A stretch of DNA of 59,574 bases from Mucilaginibacter polytrichastri (GCF_001911425.1 NZ_MPPL01000001.1:1320734-1380307), one strand, 5' to 3'. Shown: positions 45,092-55,310, counted from the stretch's first letter. A program made the numbers and translations. Notes: generated by a model from the sequence alone, not told the origin.

Positions 45092-47419
45092 ATGATTAAA
45101 ACTAGTTTGCTGAAATTTTTTGCCCTCTCGTTCATAGTATTTATATCAATCCCCACTAAAAATACATTTGCTCAAAGTACAGATCGCTATGCGGGTATTA
45201 TCCCGGCACCGGTAACTTTGACCAAATCCCCCGGCAGCTTTGTATTAAGCCAGCAAACCAAGCTGGTGGCCGATTCTGTAACCAATAAAGCAGTGCTGTT
45301 TTTTGCCGGGTATCTAAAAAATAAATGGATGCTGAGCAATCAACTGGTGGCTAATACAGGGGGCAATTCGGCAGCCAATACCATTGTACTTACATCAGCA
45401 GGAACAGAAAATTTGCCTGCCGAAGGTTACCGCTTAACCATTACGCCGCAGCAAATAACACTGGCAGGTAAAGGTGCCGGGTTGTTTTATGGTGTGCAAA
45501 CGTTAATCCAGCTTTTGCCGCTGGATCGTGCCGGCAGTACCGAATTACCTTGTTTAACGATAGAAGATTATCCGCGTTTTGGTTACCGGGGCCTCCACCT
45601 GGATGTATCGCGTCATTTCTTCTCGGTAGAAATGGTGAAGCAATACATTGACCTGATGGCCGCTTACAAGCTAAACACTTTTCACTGGCATTTAACAGAC
45701 GACCAAGGCTGGCGCATCGAGATCAAGAAGTATCCTAAACTAACCACCATCGGCAGTCAGCGCGCGCAAACTGTAATTGGTAACTACCATGACCGTACAC
45801 CGCAACAGTACGATAACATACCTTACGGTGGTTTTTACACGCAGGATCAGATTCGTGATGTAGTTAAATATGCTTCAGAAAGATACATCAACGTAATCCC
45901 CGAAATTGAAATGCCGGGCCACTCAGAGGCTGCATTATCTGCCTATCCCGAGTTTGGCTGCGAGCCCGATAAGCAGTACCAGGCAGCACAAACCTGGGGC
46001 GTTTTCCATGATATTTATTGCCCTACAGATAAAACCTTCGCCTTTTTAGAAGATGTGCTTACCGAAGTAATGGAACTTTTCCCATCCAAATACATCCATA
46101 TCGGTGGCGATGAGGTTCCTAAAGATGCCTGGCAGCGTTCGGCTTTTTGCCAGAGCATGATTAAAAGGTTAAAGCTGAAAAATGAGCATGGCCTGCAAAG
46201 TTATTTCATTCAGCGGATAGAGAAATTTGTAAACTCAAAAGGCCGCAGTATTATCGGTTGGGACGAGATACTGGAAGGCGGCCTGGCACCCAATGCCACT
46301 GTAATGAGCTGGCGTGGCGAAGCTGGTGGCATTGAAGCAGCAAAGCAAAACCATAACGTTATTATGACACCCGGCAGCGGTGGTTTATACCTCGATAACG
46401 CCCAGGGAAAATCTGATCTGGAACCATTTGGCATTGGCGGTTATGCCCCGTTAAGTAAAACTTACAGTTATAACCCAACACCGGCTGCTTTAACGCCGGC
46501 ACAGCAAAAATTTATAATAGGTGTACAAGCCAACGTTTGGACGGAGTACATCCCTACAGATGCTAAGTTGCAATACATGCTTTTGCCGCGGCTGATGGCC
46601 TTATCAGAAGTGGCCTGGTCGCCGCTGGCAAACAAGGATTATAACGATTTTTTGGAAAACCGTTTGCCTAAACAGTTGGCCATGCTGGATAAAAACAATA
46701 TCAATTACCGTGTGCCAACAGCCATCGGCGCGCCCGATAGTATTATGGTGGGTTCGGCTTTAAATGTGGTATTAAAAAGCCCGGTTGCAGGTGCTAAGAT
46801 CTATTACACTATTGATGGCTACACCCCGCGCGAAACCGATAATGTGTATGAGCATCCGTTTACGTTGGGTGTTCCGCAAGACCAGTACCGCCAGTTACAA
46901 ACCATTGTAATTGCGCCATCTGGCCGCCGCAGTGTGGTAACAAAGGGTACCATTTATAACCGTGCGGCATTCCCGGCTATTGCTTATCAGCCAACTAAGC
47001 AGGGCTTAAAGTACCTGTTGGTTTCGGGATCTTTGGCCAATACAGACCAGATTAACACTGCGGCTGCGATTGATACAGGTATAGCCAAAGGCTTTTACAC
47101 CGCCGACTTTAAAAAGGCCTTCAAAGGCGGCTTCGGTATAATATATGACGGTTATATTCGTATAGATAATGATGGGAAGTACATTTTCTCGGTAAAATCG
47201 TACGATGGCTCCGCGCTGCTGATTGATGACCAGATGATTGTGAGCAACGACAATAAGCACAGTATTTTTGAGCGTGGGGGAGAAGTGTTATTGCAAAAAG
47301 GCTATCACCGTTTTAAGGTAAAGTATTTTGATGTAGGTGCAGCAGGCTCGTTACAGATTTACTGGACAGCGCCGGGCAAAATAAAGATGGACCTTACACC
47401 AGATTACCTTTTTAATTAA
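45092..47419 (+). CDS. Beta-N-acetylhexosaminidase (GH20) with C-terminal PA14 domain
   Basis: 775 residues with signal peptide (ending TFAQ). N-terminal GH20b domain (about 30-150), then the GH20 barrel: YRGLHLDVSRHFF, FHWHLTDDQGWR and the catalytic pair Asp340-Glu341 in HIGGDEVPKDAW. After the barrel a Fn3-like/CHB_HEX_C segment (ILKSP... IYYTIDGYTPRETD style) and a PA14-type beta domain (about 635-765; YDGYIRIDNDGKY, SYDGSALLIDD) follow, probably for carbohydrate binding. It removes terminal GlcNAc or GalNAc, for instance from chitin oligomers, glycans or peptidoglycan. A lipoprotein gene follows by 26 bases. Confidence 0.94.
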   Translation: MIKTSLLKFFALSFIVFISIPTKNTFAQSTDRYAGIIPAPVTLTKSPGSFVLSQQTKLVADSVTNKAVLFFAGYLKNKWMLSNQLVANTGGNSAANTIVLTSAGTENLPAEGYRLTITPQQITLAGKGAGLFYGVQTLIQLLPLDRAGSTELPCLTIEDYPRFGYRGLHLDVSRHFFSVEMVKQYIDLMAAYKLNTFHWHLTDDQGWRIEIKKYPKLTTIGSQRAQTVIGNYHDRTPQQYDNIPYGGFYTQDQIRDVVKYASERYINVIPEIEMPGHSEAALSAYPEFGCEPDKQYQAAQTWGVFHDIYCPTDKTFAFLEDVLTEVMELFPSKYIHIGGDEVPKDAWQRSAFCQSMIKRLKLKNEHGLQSYFIQRIEKFVNSKGRSIIGWDEILEGGLAPNATVMSWRGEAGGIEAAKQNHNVIMTPGSGGLYLDNAQGKSDLEPFGIGGYAPLSKTYSYNPTPAALTPAQQKFIIGVQANVWTEYIPTDAKLQYMLLPRLMALSEVAWSPLANKDYNDFLENRLPKQLAMLDKNNINYRVPTAIGAPDSIMVGSALNVVLKSPVAGAKIYYTIDGYTPRETDNVYEHPFTLGVPQDQYRQLQTIVIAPSGRRSVVTKGTIYNRAAFPAIAYQPTKQGLKYLLVSGSLANTDQINTAAAIDTGIAKGFYTADFKKAFKGGFGIIYDGYIRIDNDGKYIFSVKSYDGSALLIDDQMIVSNDNKHSIFERGGEVLLQKGYHRFKVKYFDVGAAGSLQIYWTAPGKIKMDLTPDYLFN

Positions 47420-47445
47420 GCTAATTAATTTAACTAATATAAATT

Positions 47446-48243
47446 ATGAATTTTAAAACTATACTACTGCTTGTTGCGGCTTTTACGGGGATAGCGGCCT
47501 GCAGTCAGGATCAAAAAACTGCGCCGGCCGTAGTAATCCCTGTTGCCAAAAAGCCGGTGCTTGAAGAGCCTTTTAAATATCATAAAATGATAGAAGTATC
47601 GCCGGGCCGGTACTATGATGTGCTAAGCTGGGGTCGCGGTGCCAATGGCGGCGGTGCTTATATGATTTTACGGTCCGACTCTACAGACCAGCAATACGAT
47701 ACTACAACAGGCGATCTGGAAGGGCCCATACAAGATGTATTTAACGCCGACCTGGATATTGACGGTAACCCAGAAATTATAATCCAGGCTAAATCGGCCG
47801 ATACCACGCGTTTTGCTAATGTTTTCGTATACGAATATAACGGTAGTAAATCACAAAAGCTGGATTTTCCGCGGTTAACCCCTTCGCAACGTAAAGGATA
47901 TCGTGGCGAAGATAATATGTACATTAAAGATAGTAAACTGATGCGCCAGTTCCCTATATATGATGGCAGCGGCGCAGCAGCCAAACCAACCGGCGAAAAG
48001 CGCCTGCTGGAATATAGCCTGCATAGCAACAGCTTTTCGGTACGTACAGTTAGCTCGGATACTACAAGCAGCAATAGCAAAAAAACAATTGTAACCCCAG
48101 CACCTGCAACAACCCAGGCACCTGTAGTGAAAAAACATAGCGAGCGTAAAAAAACATCGACAAAGAAACATAGTTCAGAAAAGAAGTCATCGCACAAAAC
48201 AGAAACCAAAAAGAAACATAAGAAGCACCATAGTTCTAACTAG
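47446..48243 (+). CDS. Lipoprotein with Lys/His/Ser-rich C-terminal tail
   Basis: 265 residues. Lipobox IAAC (Cys19). Residues about 40-200 form a globular part with a repeat-like segment (DLDIDGNPEIIIQAKS) similar to FG-GAP/VCBS calcium loops. From about 215 the protein becomes Thr/Pro-rich and then a tail dominated by Lys, His and Ser (runs such as KKHKKHHSS) to the end. The tail could bind nucleic acid, anionic polymer or metal. Family not recognised. It is 26 bases after the GH20 gene and may share its transcript. Confidence 0.8.
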   Translation: MNFKTILLLVAAFTGIAACSQDQKTAPAVVIPVAKKPVLEEPFKYHKMIEVSPGRYYDVLSWGRGANGGGAYMILRSDSTDQQYDTTTGDLEGPIQDVFNADLDIDGNPEIIIQAKSADTTRFANVFVYEYNGSKSQKLDFPRLTPSQRKGYRGEDNMYIKDSKLMRQFPIYDGSGAAAKPTGEKRLLEYSLHSNSFSVRTVSSDTTSSNSKKTIVTPAPATTQAPVVKKHSERKKTSTKKHSSEKKSSHKTETKKKHKKHHSSN

Positions 48244-48461
48244 GTAATTTTATTGATAAAATCATAACAAATTACCCCGTCAATTAATTAACTGTTTAAC
48301 TTTTCTTTGTGGAAAATCCAACCAACTGATATACTATTGAATCAAGCTGATAAATGTTTTAACATATAAATTGTTTGCTGGCGCAGCCTTTCGCAACAAT
48401 TGCTGTAGTTACTTCGTAAAACAGGCCTACTTAAAGGTTTTTAACCTCTGCGTCTGTTTCG

Positions 48462-50417
48462 ATGGTCAAAAGAATATTAGTTTACTGGATAGTTGCTGCA
48501 TTGTTTCTGCATTTTAACGCAGTAGCATGTGTAAGTAAAGATATTGCAGTAACCCCGGCCAACATTGATTCACTTAACGAGCGTGCTTACAGGCAAATTC
48601 ATACCAATTTGGCTCAAACACTTCTGTTACTTACAGATGCCGAGCAACTGTGTATAAAAACTAATTATAGAAAAGGGCTGGCTGTAAATTATTTGTACCA
48701 GGCCGAGGTATTTAATCAGCGCGGATACGCCAAAAGAGCATTGGTTTTATACAATCACGCCATTGATCTGAGCCGTGAGGATAAAGACGATTACAATGTT
48801 GCCCGTGGTGAAGAACACCTGAGTTCGATGCAGCGAAACCTGGGGAATTTGAAAGAAGCCGAACGGCTGCTCAACAGCAGCTTAAACATCCTGAGTAAAT
48901 TAAATAAGCCCATTGAACTGGTTAACCTGCAACAGCGCATGGGGGTGCTCAAGGAGAAACAAAATAAGCATGATGAGGCACTTGCCTTGTATAATAGCAG
49001 TTGGCGGCTTGCCCGGAAGATCAATTACCTGTATGGCGAAAAGAAAAGCTATTTTGACCGTGCCGAGCTTTATGCTGATCTAAACAATGCAGATTCGGCC
49101 GTTTATTATTACAATAAAACCCTGCGAATTGATACCCTTACTAAAGACCAGTTTGGCAAAACGCTGTCTTACATTGGGCTAAGTAGGTTATACTTAAAAA
49201 ATAAGCAGTACAGTAAAGCCATTGGCTATGCTGATGTTGCACAAGGCTATGCCGATAGTATACATGCCCAACGCTTGTTGGTGCAGGCCATAGAGTTGTT
49301 GCTTAAAGCTTATGGCGAAAAAAAGGATCTGCTTGCCATTACTCAATGGCAGCAAAAACTGTTAGGAGTTGAACGTGCCAACAGCGAAACCAATAAAAAT
49401 GATGCGGTACTTTTTATAGAAGTGCTGAAGCAGCAGCAAGAAAAACAACTGGCTATTCAAAAACAGATCTCTGAGATACAGAAAGAGTCGCAAACTAAAA
49501 GTATTGTGCTGCTTTGTACCTTTATTATTATGCTTATTGTGGTACTGCTTGTATTCTCAATAAGCCATAATTATAAAAAAGCCAAGGTATACGCCTTAGA
49601 GCTGGATGAGAAAAACAGGCAGATAAATCAGCATGCCAATTCGGTTGCGCAGCTTAATAAAAAAATACTGGGTCAGAATACGATACTGGAAGAAGATAAC
49701 CGGCTTAAAAACAGGCTGCTGTCAATCATCTCGCACGATTTAAGGCACCCGCTTACCAATACAAAAAGCATTATCGATTTAATTAACCTTAACCTGGTAA
49801 GCAACCAGGAGGCAACCCACCTTTATCAGCATCTGGAAACACAGTATACCCGGGCTATTACCTTACTTGATAATCTTTTATACTGGATTAAAAGCCAGGT
49901 ACACGATGGTAGGGTAGAAAAGGTAGAAGTAAACCTGCACCAGATGATTAACGCACTGGTAGAGGAACAAAAGCTGTCTTTACAGAAAAAAGAGATCGAA
50001 GTATTTAACCTCATAAGCCTCGAACCCGAAATTTATGCCGAAAAGGAGTTGCTGAAAATTATTTTCCGTAACCTGCTTACCAATGCCATTAAATTTACCA
50101 ACCATTACGGCGCTATCCAGTTTTTATCAGAAATAAACGGCTCTGATATTAAAATTATGGTACGAGATAACGGTGTAGGTATGAACCCTGATACTTTGAG
50201 CCGTGTACAAGGCCTGAGCCACTATACATCGCGCGGTACAGCAGGCGAAGAAGGCAGCGGGATGGGCCTGATGCTGATTCGCGACCTGATTAAAAAAATA
50301 AACGGTGCAATGGTCATAGAAAGCCAACTTGGCGAGGGGAGTACATTTACAGTATCGCTTACCCATGTTAATGCCCCTTATTATCACTTAAGCCATATTG
50401 ACGATCAGCCGGCTTAG
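48462..50417 (+). CDS. TPR-containing sensor histidine kinase
   Basis: 651 residues. Signal-like N-terminal helix, a periplasmic array of about six TPR motifs (residues about 35-310), one transmembrane helix (about 345-368), a coiled coil, HisKA with His425 in IISHDLRHPL, and the ATP-binding domain (N-box NLLTNAIKFT, DNGVGM, GSGMGLML). Bacteroidota have many such TPR kinases. No response regulator or output domain is adjacent or fused, so its partner is elsewhere. The 218-base upstream gap has no gene. Confidence 0.92.
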   Translation: MVKRILVYWIVAALFLHFNAVACVSKDIAVTPANIDSLNERAYRQIHTNLAQTLLLLTDAEQLCIKTNYRKGLAVNYLYQAEVFNQRGYAKRALVLYNHAIDLSREDKDDYNVARGEEHLSSMQRNLGNLKEAERLLNSSLNILSKLNKPIELVNLQQRMGVLKEKQNKHDEALALYNSSWRLARKINYLYGEKKSYFDRAELYADLNNADSAVYYYNKTLRIDTLTKDQFGKTLSYIGLSRLYLKNKQYSKAIGYADVAQGYADSIHAQRLLVQAIELLLKAYGEKKDLLAITQWQQKLLGVERANSETNKNDAVLFIEVLKQQQEKQLAIQKQISEIQKESQTKSIVLLCTFIIMLIVVLLVFSISHNYKKAKVYALELDEKNRQINQHANSVAQLNKKILGQNTILEEDNRLKNRLLSIISHDLRHPLTNTKSIIDLINLNLVSNQEATHLYQHLETQYTRAITLLDNLLYWIKSQVHDGRVEKVEVNLHQMINALVEEQKLSLQKKEIEVFNLISLEPEIYAEKELLKIIFRNLLTNAIKFTNHYGAIQFLSEINGSDIKIMVRDNGVGMNPDTLSRVQGLSHYTSRGTAGEEGSGMGLMLIRDLIKKINGAMVIESQLGEGSTFTVSLTHVNAPYYHLSHIDDQPA

Positions 50418-50543
50418 CCTTTTATATCCAACCGGATGCTCAACTCATTACTTAATCATTTTTGTTAAATTCAATATTAATTACTTGCCGGCCTTAATTG
50501 CTGCCACAATTTTGCATATTTGAAATGAGGCTATACTTTTAAG

Positions 50544-52586
50544 ATGCAGTTTGTTTATCCGGCTTTTTTATTTGCTCTTTTTGCTTTAATTATACCTGTG
50601 ATTATTCACCTGTTTAATTTCAGGCGGTACCATAAAGTGTATTTTAGTAATGTGCAGTTTTTAAAAGAGGTGCAGGAGCAGCAGGCATCGGGCCGTAATT
50701 TAAAAGAGCGGTTAATACTGGCCTCCCGTTTATTGGCACTTACTTTTTTAGTTTTTGCTTTTGCCCGACCATATATTCCCGGTGCCCTTACAACCAAACC
50801 CGGCCAGCAGCAAATAGTAAGCATTTTTGTAGATAATTCTTACTCGATGCAGGCACTTAGCCGTGAGGGTACATTGCTTGATGAAGCCCGCGCCCGGGCC
50901 AAAGAAATTGCCCAAACGTATAATATCAACACCCGTTTCCAGATCCTGACGCAGGATTTTGATGGCAAGCATCAGCGTTTGCTCAGCCGCGACGAGTTTA
51001 ATGATGCTGTAGATGCCATTAAGATAAGTGCGCAAAGCCGCGGTATGCAGGCCATAATTAACAGGCAGCAAAGTTTGTTGCAAACACAGGGCAATGCAAA
51101 AAGCTCGGCATTCGTGGTGTCTGATTTTCAAAAGAATATGGGGAGCGGCAAGCTAACGTTAGATACCGCCCTCAATGTTAATTTTATTCAGCTAAAAGCC
51201 AACCCGCTCCCCAATATAGCTGCGGATAGTGTTTGGCTGCTTAGTGCAGTTCATCGCCCCGGCGAAAGCGAAAAGCTGGTTATCCGCCTGCATAATTATG
51301 CAGATGAAAAAGCGGTTAATGTACCACTGAAATTATTGATTAACGGTGCGCAAAAAGCGTTGGGCAGTTATACAATAAATCCCAACTCAACCCAAATTGA
51401 TACGCTGTCTTTCTCTGGCCTCCAAGCCGGCTGGCAGCGCGCCGAGTTGCAATTGCAGGATAACCCCGTAACATTTGACAACCAATTTTATTTTAGCTTT
51501 TATGTGCAGGCGCAAATGCCGATACTGTTGATAAGCGGCGATAAACCCGATATATACCTTAACGCCGCTTTTGGCAGCGATACTTTCTTCAAGGTTACAC
51601 AAACCACCGATGGGCATGTAGATTATAGCAGCCTGCAGCAATACCCGCTTATTGCCATTAGCAATGTTAAAACTGTTTCGGGTGGCTTGGCACAACAGCT
51701 TAAAGTGTATGTGCAAAAAGGAGGTACGTTAGCCTTTTTTCCGGCTGCGGATGCAGATCTGGGGAGTTATCAATCATTGTTGCAGCCGCTTAACGCCGCC
51801 TATCCCGAGAAACTGGTTAAGGAGGCAACCAAAGTATCGGCTATTAATTTAAAAGCTCAAGTGTATCGAAACACATTTGAAAATATGCCTCAAAATCCCG
51901 ATTTGCCGCAGGTAAAGAGTTATTATCAGCTCAATAATAATTTATCTGCAGGAGGCGAAAAATTACTGATGCTATCGGGTAATCAGCCCTTTTGGGAACA
52001 GTTTAAATACAGGCAGGGCAAGGTTTATGTAAGTACTGTGCCGCTAGACGAAACCTTTAGTAACCTGCCCAAACACGCGCTTTTTGTAACCACCATGTTA
52101 AGGATTGCCTTGTTGAGCGGCCACGATCAGCCCTTATATTATACTCTTGGCAATAGCGAATCGATAGAAACTGCGCCGGTGCAAATAGGCCCTAATGAGA
52201 TTTTAACCCTAGTGCAGGGCGACCAGAAGATTATCCCTGATGTTCGCAGGCAGGAGGGAAGCACGCTGCTTTATCTGTCAGACCAGTTGCACAAACCTGG
52301 TCATTACCAATTGATAAAGCAGGATAGCACTGTGCAGTGGCTGGCGTTTAACAATAACCGGTCAGAGTCTGATCTGCATTACTTAACCAGGGCCCGGTTG
52401 CAAAATATGCTGCCTAAAAAGAGCATTGTATTAGCTCCCGGAGACGCTTCCATAAAAACGATGCTTTCCGAATCAAATTTTGGCTTACAATTATGGAAAC
52501 TTTGCATACTTTTGGCATTGATTTTTCTGGCAGCCGAAATCGTGTTAATCAGGTTTTACAAACCGGGTAAAACAGTAGTTTCTTAA
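50544..52586 (+). CDS. BatA/aerotolerance-type membrane protein with vWA-like domain
   Basis: 680 residues. N-terminal BatA domain: FVYPAFLFALFALIIPVIIH, then FRRYHKVYFSNVQFL, then a second helix (about 58-77). A von Willebrand A-like domain follows with MIDAS-type DNSYS near residue 92, then beta-rich sequence and a C-terminal membrane helix (about 648-668). Such proteins are conserved in Bacteroidota beside a dihydroorotase homologue, as here (42-base gap), but their function is unknown; the Bat name comes from Bacteroides aerotolerance. Confidence 0.88.
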   Translation: MQFVYPAFLFALFALIIPVIIHLFNFRRYHKVYFSNVQFLKEVQEQQASGRNLKERLILASRLLALTFLVFAFARPYIPGALTTKPGQQQIVSIFVDNSYSMQALSREGTLLDEARARAKEIAQTYNINTRFQILTQDFDGKHQRLLSRDEFNDAVDAIKISAQSRGMQAIINRQQSLLQTQGNAKSSAFVVSDFQKNMGSGKLTLDTALNVNFIQLKANPLPNIAADSVWLLSAVHRPGESEKLVIRLHNYADEKAVNVPLKLLINGAQKALGSYTINPNSTQIDTLSFSGLQAGWQRAELQLQDNPVTFDNQFYFSFYVQAQMPILLISGDKPDIYLNAAFGSDTFFKVTQTTDGHVDYSSLQQYPLIAISNVKTVSGGLAQQLKVYVQKGGTLAFFPAADADLGSYQSLLQPLNAAYPEKLVKEATKVSAINLKAQVYRNTFENMPQNPDLPQVKSYYQLNNNLSAGGEKLLMLSGNQPFWEQFKYRQGKVYVSTVPLDETFSNLPKHALFVTTMLRIALLSGHDQPLYYTLGNSESIETAPVQIGPNEILTLVQGDQKIIPDVRRQEGSTLLYLSDQLHKPGHYQLIKQDSTVQWLAFNNNRSESDLHYLTRARLQNMLPKKSIVLAPGDASIKTMLSESNFGLQLWKLCILLALIFLAAEIVLIRFYKPGKTVVS

Positions 52587-52628
52587 AGCCGGAGAAATTA
52601 TCACATTATTGGCTACAAATCAACATTC

Positions 52629-53882
52629 ATGAATTTGCTCATCAAATCTGCTACCGTTGTTGACCCAAACTCTCCCTTTCATCAGCAGGTTACCGATATT
52701 TTAATTGAAAACGGTGTAATTACCCAAATTGGTAATGATATTACATCAGATGCAGAAACTTTTGATGCCGCAGGCAAATACCTGCTGCCCGGTTTCTTTG
52801 ATCTGAACTGTAACATCGGCGAACTCGGTTATGAAACCAAGGAAGACCTGCATACAGGTACAGCTGCGGCTGCCTCGGGTGGTTTTACAGGGATAGCGCT
52901 GATGCCTAACACGCAAAAGCCAGTACACTCTAAAGCAGAGGTAGAATACCTGGTTAATAAATCGAAAGGCAGCCTGGTTGATGTGGTTCCGCTGGGGGCC
53001 ATCTCTTACAAACGCGAAGGCAAGGATATGGCCGAAATGTACGACATGCTGCAAAGCGGCGCTCGTGCATTTACAGATGGTAACCACCCCGTACAGGATG
53101 CCGGCCTGATGGAACGCGCCCTGCTTTATGCCCACGGGTTTAACGCGCTGATATTTTCGTATCCCGAAGATACCGCTATTGCAGGCAAAGCCAAGGTTAA
53201 CGAAGGCGAAGTAAGTACCCTGTTAGGTATGAAGGGCATCCCTTCGCTGGCAGAAGAACTGATGGTGGCCCGGGATCTTTATCTGGCCGAATACACCAAT
53301 TCTCCGATCCACTTCTCTACCATATCTACCTGGCGCTCGGTCGACCTTATCAGGCAGGCGCGCTTACGCGGCTTGCAGGTTACCTGCGATGTGGCTGCAC
53401 ACCACCTGGTACTAACTGATGATGCCCTTACAGGCTTTGACAGCCAATATAAAGTAAAACCACCGCTACGCATCCGTCAAGATATTGATGCGCTGATAGC
53501 TGGTTTAAAAGACGGTACTATTGATGCTATTGTGTCGCAGCATACCCCGCACGAGATAGAATATAAAGATGTAGAGTTTGAGATGGCCGAATTTGGGATC
53601 ATCGGTTTACAAACCACTTTTATACTGGCTCTTAAAGCAGGCTTACCGGTAGAGGTGATTGTAGAAAAGCTATCGGTAAATCCGCGTAAAATAATGAGTA
53701 TGCCAACCATCAGCATTGATGTGGATGCCGATGCTAATTTTGCCCTGGTTGATACAGATTTAGAATGGACCTACACACGCCAGAATAATTTTTCAAAATC
53801 GTACAATTCGCCATTTATTGGTGAAACGTTAAAGGGGCAGGTATTATTAACAGGTAACAATAATCAACTCTTTAAATTGTAG
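52629..53882 (+). CDS. Dihydroorotase-like protein, probably non-catalytic
   Basis: 417 residues, clear class I dihydroorotase relative over its whole length (GFFDLN, GGFTGIALMPNT, QVTCDVAAHHLVLTD, KVKPPLR, DGTIDAI). However the metal ligands are largely gone: the HxH of the family is Asn60-Cys61-Asn62, the HCED ligand His is lost (FSYPED), and the catalytic Asp in TDHAPH is Gln304 (SQHTPH). Only Asp150 and the His in IHFST remain. It should not hydrolyse or cyclise carbamoyl-aspartate. Database names would still read PyrC. A structural role with aspartate transcarbamoylase, as for the inactive PyrC' of Pseudomonas, is one option. Flanked by BatA-type and acidic-protein genes in one direction. 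Confidence 0.88.
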   Translation: MNLLIKSATVVDPNSPFHQQVTDILIENGVITQIGNDITSDAETFDAAGKYLLPGFFDLNCNIGELGYETKEDLHTGTAAAASGGFTGIALMPNTQKPVHSKAEVEYLVNKSKGSLVDVVPLGAISYKREGKDMAEMYDMLQSGARAFTDGNHPVQDAGLMERALLYAHGFNALIFSYPEDTAIAGKAKVNEGEVSTLLGMKGIPSLAEELMVARDLYLAEYTNSPIHFSTISTWRSVDLIRQARLRGLQVTCDVAAHHLVLTDDALTGFDSQYKVKPPLRIRQDIDALIAGLKDGTIDAIVSQHTPHEIEYKDVEFEMAEFGIIGLQTTFILALKAGLPVEVIVEKLSVNPRKIMSMPTISIDVDADANFALVDTDLEWTYTRQNNFSKSYNSPFIGETLKGQVLLTGNNNQLFKL

Positions 53883-53979
53883 TTTTTTCCGGCTTATTAT
53901 AAATTAAAACCTGCCGGGAAAATAATAAATACAACAAAACTGTAACATAATAGTATTATCAATTACTAATATAAAAGAA

Positions 53980-54645
53980 ATGACAGACCCAAAAATTCAC
54001 GCGGCTATTCGTGCTGCTTTGCAGGCGTTTAACAAGTATCACCCGGTTGAGGCTGTTGCCGAAGCCCGGTTTGATGAAGCTTTTGCTTCTGACAAAGATT
54101 TTTTAAGCAAGGTTGATGATGTGGATGCCGTTTTTGACGATATGCCGCAACTGGAGCCCCTGCGCGAAATTTTCTTCGATTTACTGATGATTAACTTCTT
54201 TAGCGCTGATGTAAAGAAACTGGAAGAAGATTACCTCGAAACACAGGAATGGGAAGACATTGAGGAAGAAACCCTTGACCGTGGTACCGAGCTATTGAAC
54301 CTGCTGCTATACCTTAACGAGTGCCGCGACGAAGAAATAGAACCATCATTAGAGGATTACCTGAAAGAATTTTTATTGGTAGACGAAGATGAATTTCAGG
54401 ACGAATACAGCATTTACGAGCCGGTAATTGCAAACCAGATACTGATAGAAAGCCCGGCAAGCGAGATTAAAAGGGTAGCACTTGGCCTGCCTGAAGATTC
54501 TGAACTGAAAGAGCTTTTTTACCCGATGATGGTATTTTTTCAGGATGTGCAAAACGGCGAAAGTTCGTCTGCAGATTTTATTGCCAATGCTGTTGACCCT
54601 GCTTTTGATTCGGCAGTTTACAGTATATTAGATACGTTTGAATAA
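53980..54645 (+). CDS. Acidic protein of unknown function
   Basis: 221 residues, strongly acidic (runs such as LEEDYLETQEWEDIEEE), predicted all-helical, no signal peptide or membrane segment. I do not recognise a named family. It lies 97 bases after the dihydroorotase-like gene and 29 before DUF4199, so it is part of the same plus-strand string. No catalytic motif is evident. Confidence 0.75.
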   Translation: MTDPKIHAAIRAALQAFNKYHPVEAVAEARFDEAFASDKDFLSKVDDVDAVFDDMPQLEPLREIFFDLLMINFFSADVKKLEEDYLETQEWEDIEEETLDRGTELLNLLLYLNECRDEEIEPSLEDYLKEFLLVDEDEFQDEYSIYEPVIANQILIESPASEIKRVALGLPEDSELKELFYPMMVFFQDVQNGESSSADFIANAVDPAFDSAVYSILDTFE

Positions 54646-54674
54646 TAAACAACAATAACCTAACCGCAAAAATT

Positions 54675-55280
54675 ATGACAGTTCCGGACAACGAGATCAG
54701 AAAAAAAGGCGCCACAAGTGGTATACTGCTTGGTGTAATTTTAATGATGCTTAATATTTTTTCCTTTTATTTTATCACCACTATTGCTACCTCATTCTGG
54801 ATGATCTCCTTCGGGCCCATCATTTTTTCGGTATTACTGCCGTTAATAGTTGCCGGTGTGTTTTGCAGCGATCTGCGTAAAAAGTTGGGTGGTTACTGGA
54901 CCTTTAAACAAGCTACCACTGCTATATTTATGATGATGCTGGTTTCGTACGCTATTACCTATCTGGGCGCAAACGTTCTGTTTGGTAAAGTAGTAGAGCC
55001 GCACATGATTGAAAAAACCCAGACAGCCATAATTGGTGCCACCACCCAGATGATGGAAAAACAAGGTGTTGAACAGGGAAAAATTGATGACCAGGTTGAA
55101 AAAATGCAAAAGCAATTTGCATTGCAAACAGATACTTCGCCGGTTAAAGTTTTAACAGGTATTGCCGTTTCGCTGATCTTTATTTTTGTACTGGCACTTA
55201 TTTTTGCGGCTATCTTTAAAAAAGATCCACCCTTGTTTGATATCGCAGCGCTGGAGCAAGAGGCAGACCCGACTGTATAA
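54675..55280 (+). CDS. DUF4199-family membrane protein
   Basis: 201 residues with four hydrophobic segments (about 14-38, 42-65, 75-100 and 160-185) and a long Met/Gln-rich amphipathic helix between the last two. This layout and the YWTFKQA motif fit DUF4199, an uncharacterised inner-membrane family that commonly follows a dihydroorotase homologue in Bacteroidota. Last gene of the string from 50544; the palindrome at 55311 may serve as terminator. Confidence 0.85.
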   Translation: MTVPDNEIRKKGATSGILLGVILMMLNIFSFYFITTIATSFWMISFGPIIFSVLLPLIVAGVFCSDLRKKLGGYWTFKQATTAIFMMMLVSYAITYLGANVLFGKVVEPHMIEKTQTAIIGATTQMMEKQGVEQGKIDDQVEKMQKQFALQTDTSPVKVLTGIAVSLIFIFVLALIFAAIFKKDPPLFDIAALEQEADPTV

Positions 55281-55310
55281 ATAGCTATTAATTAAGAGGA
55301 TATAATACTG

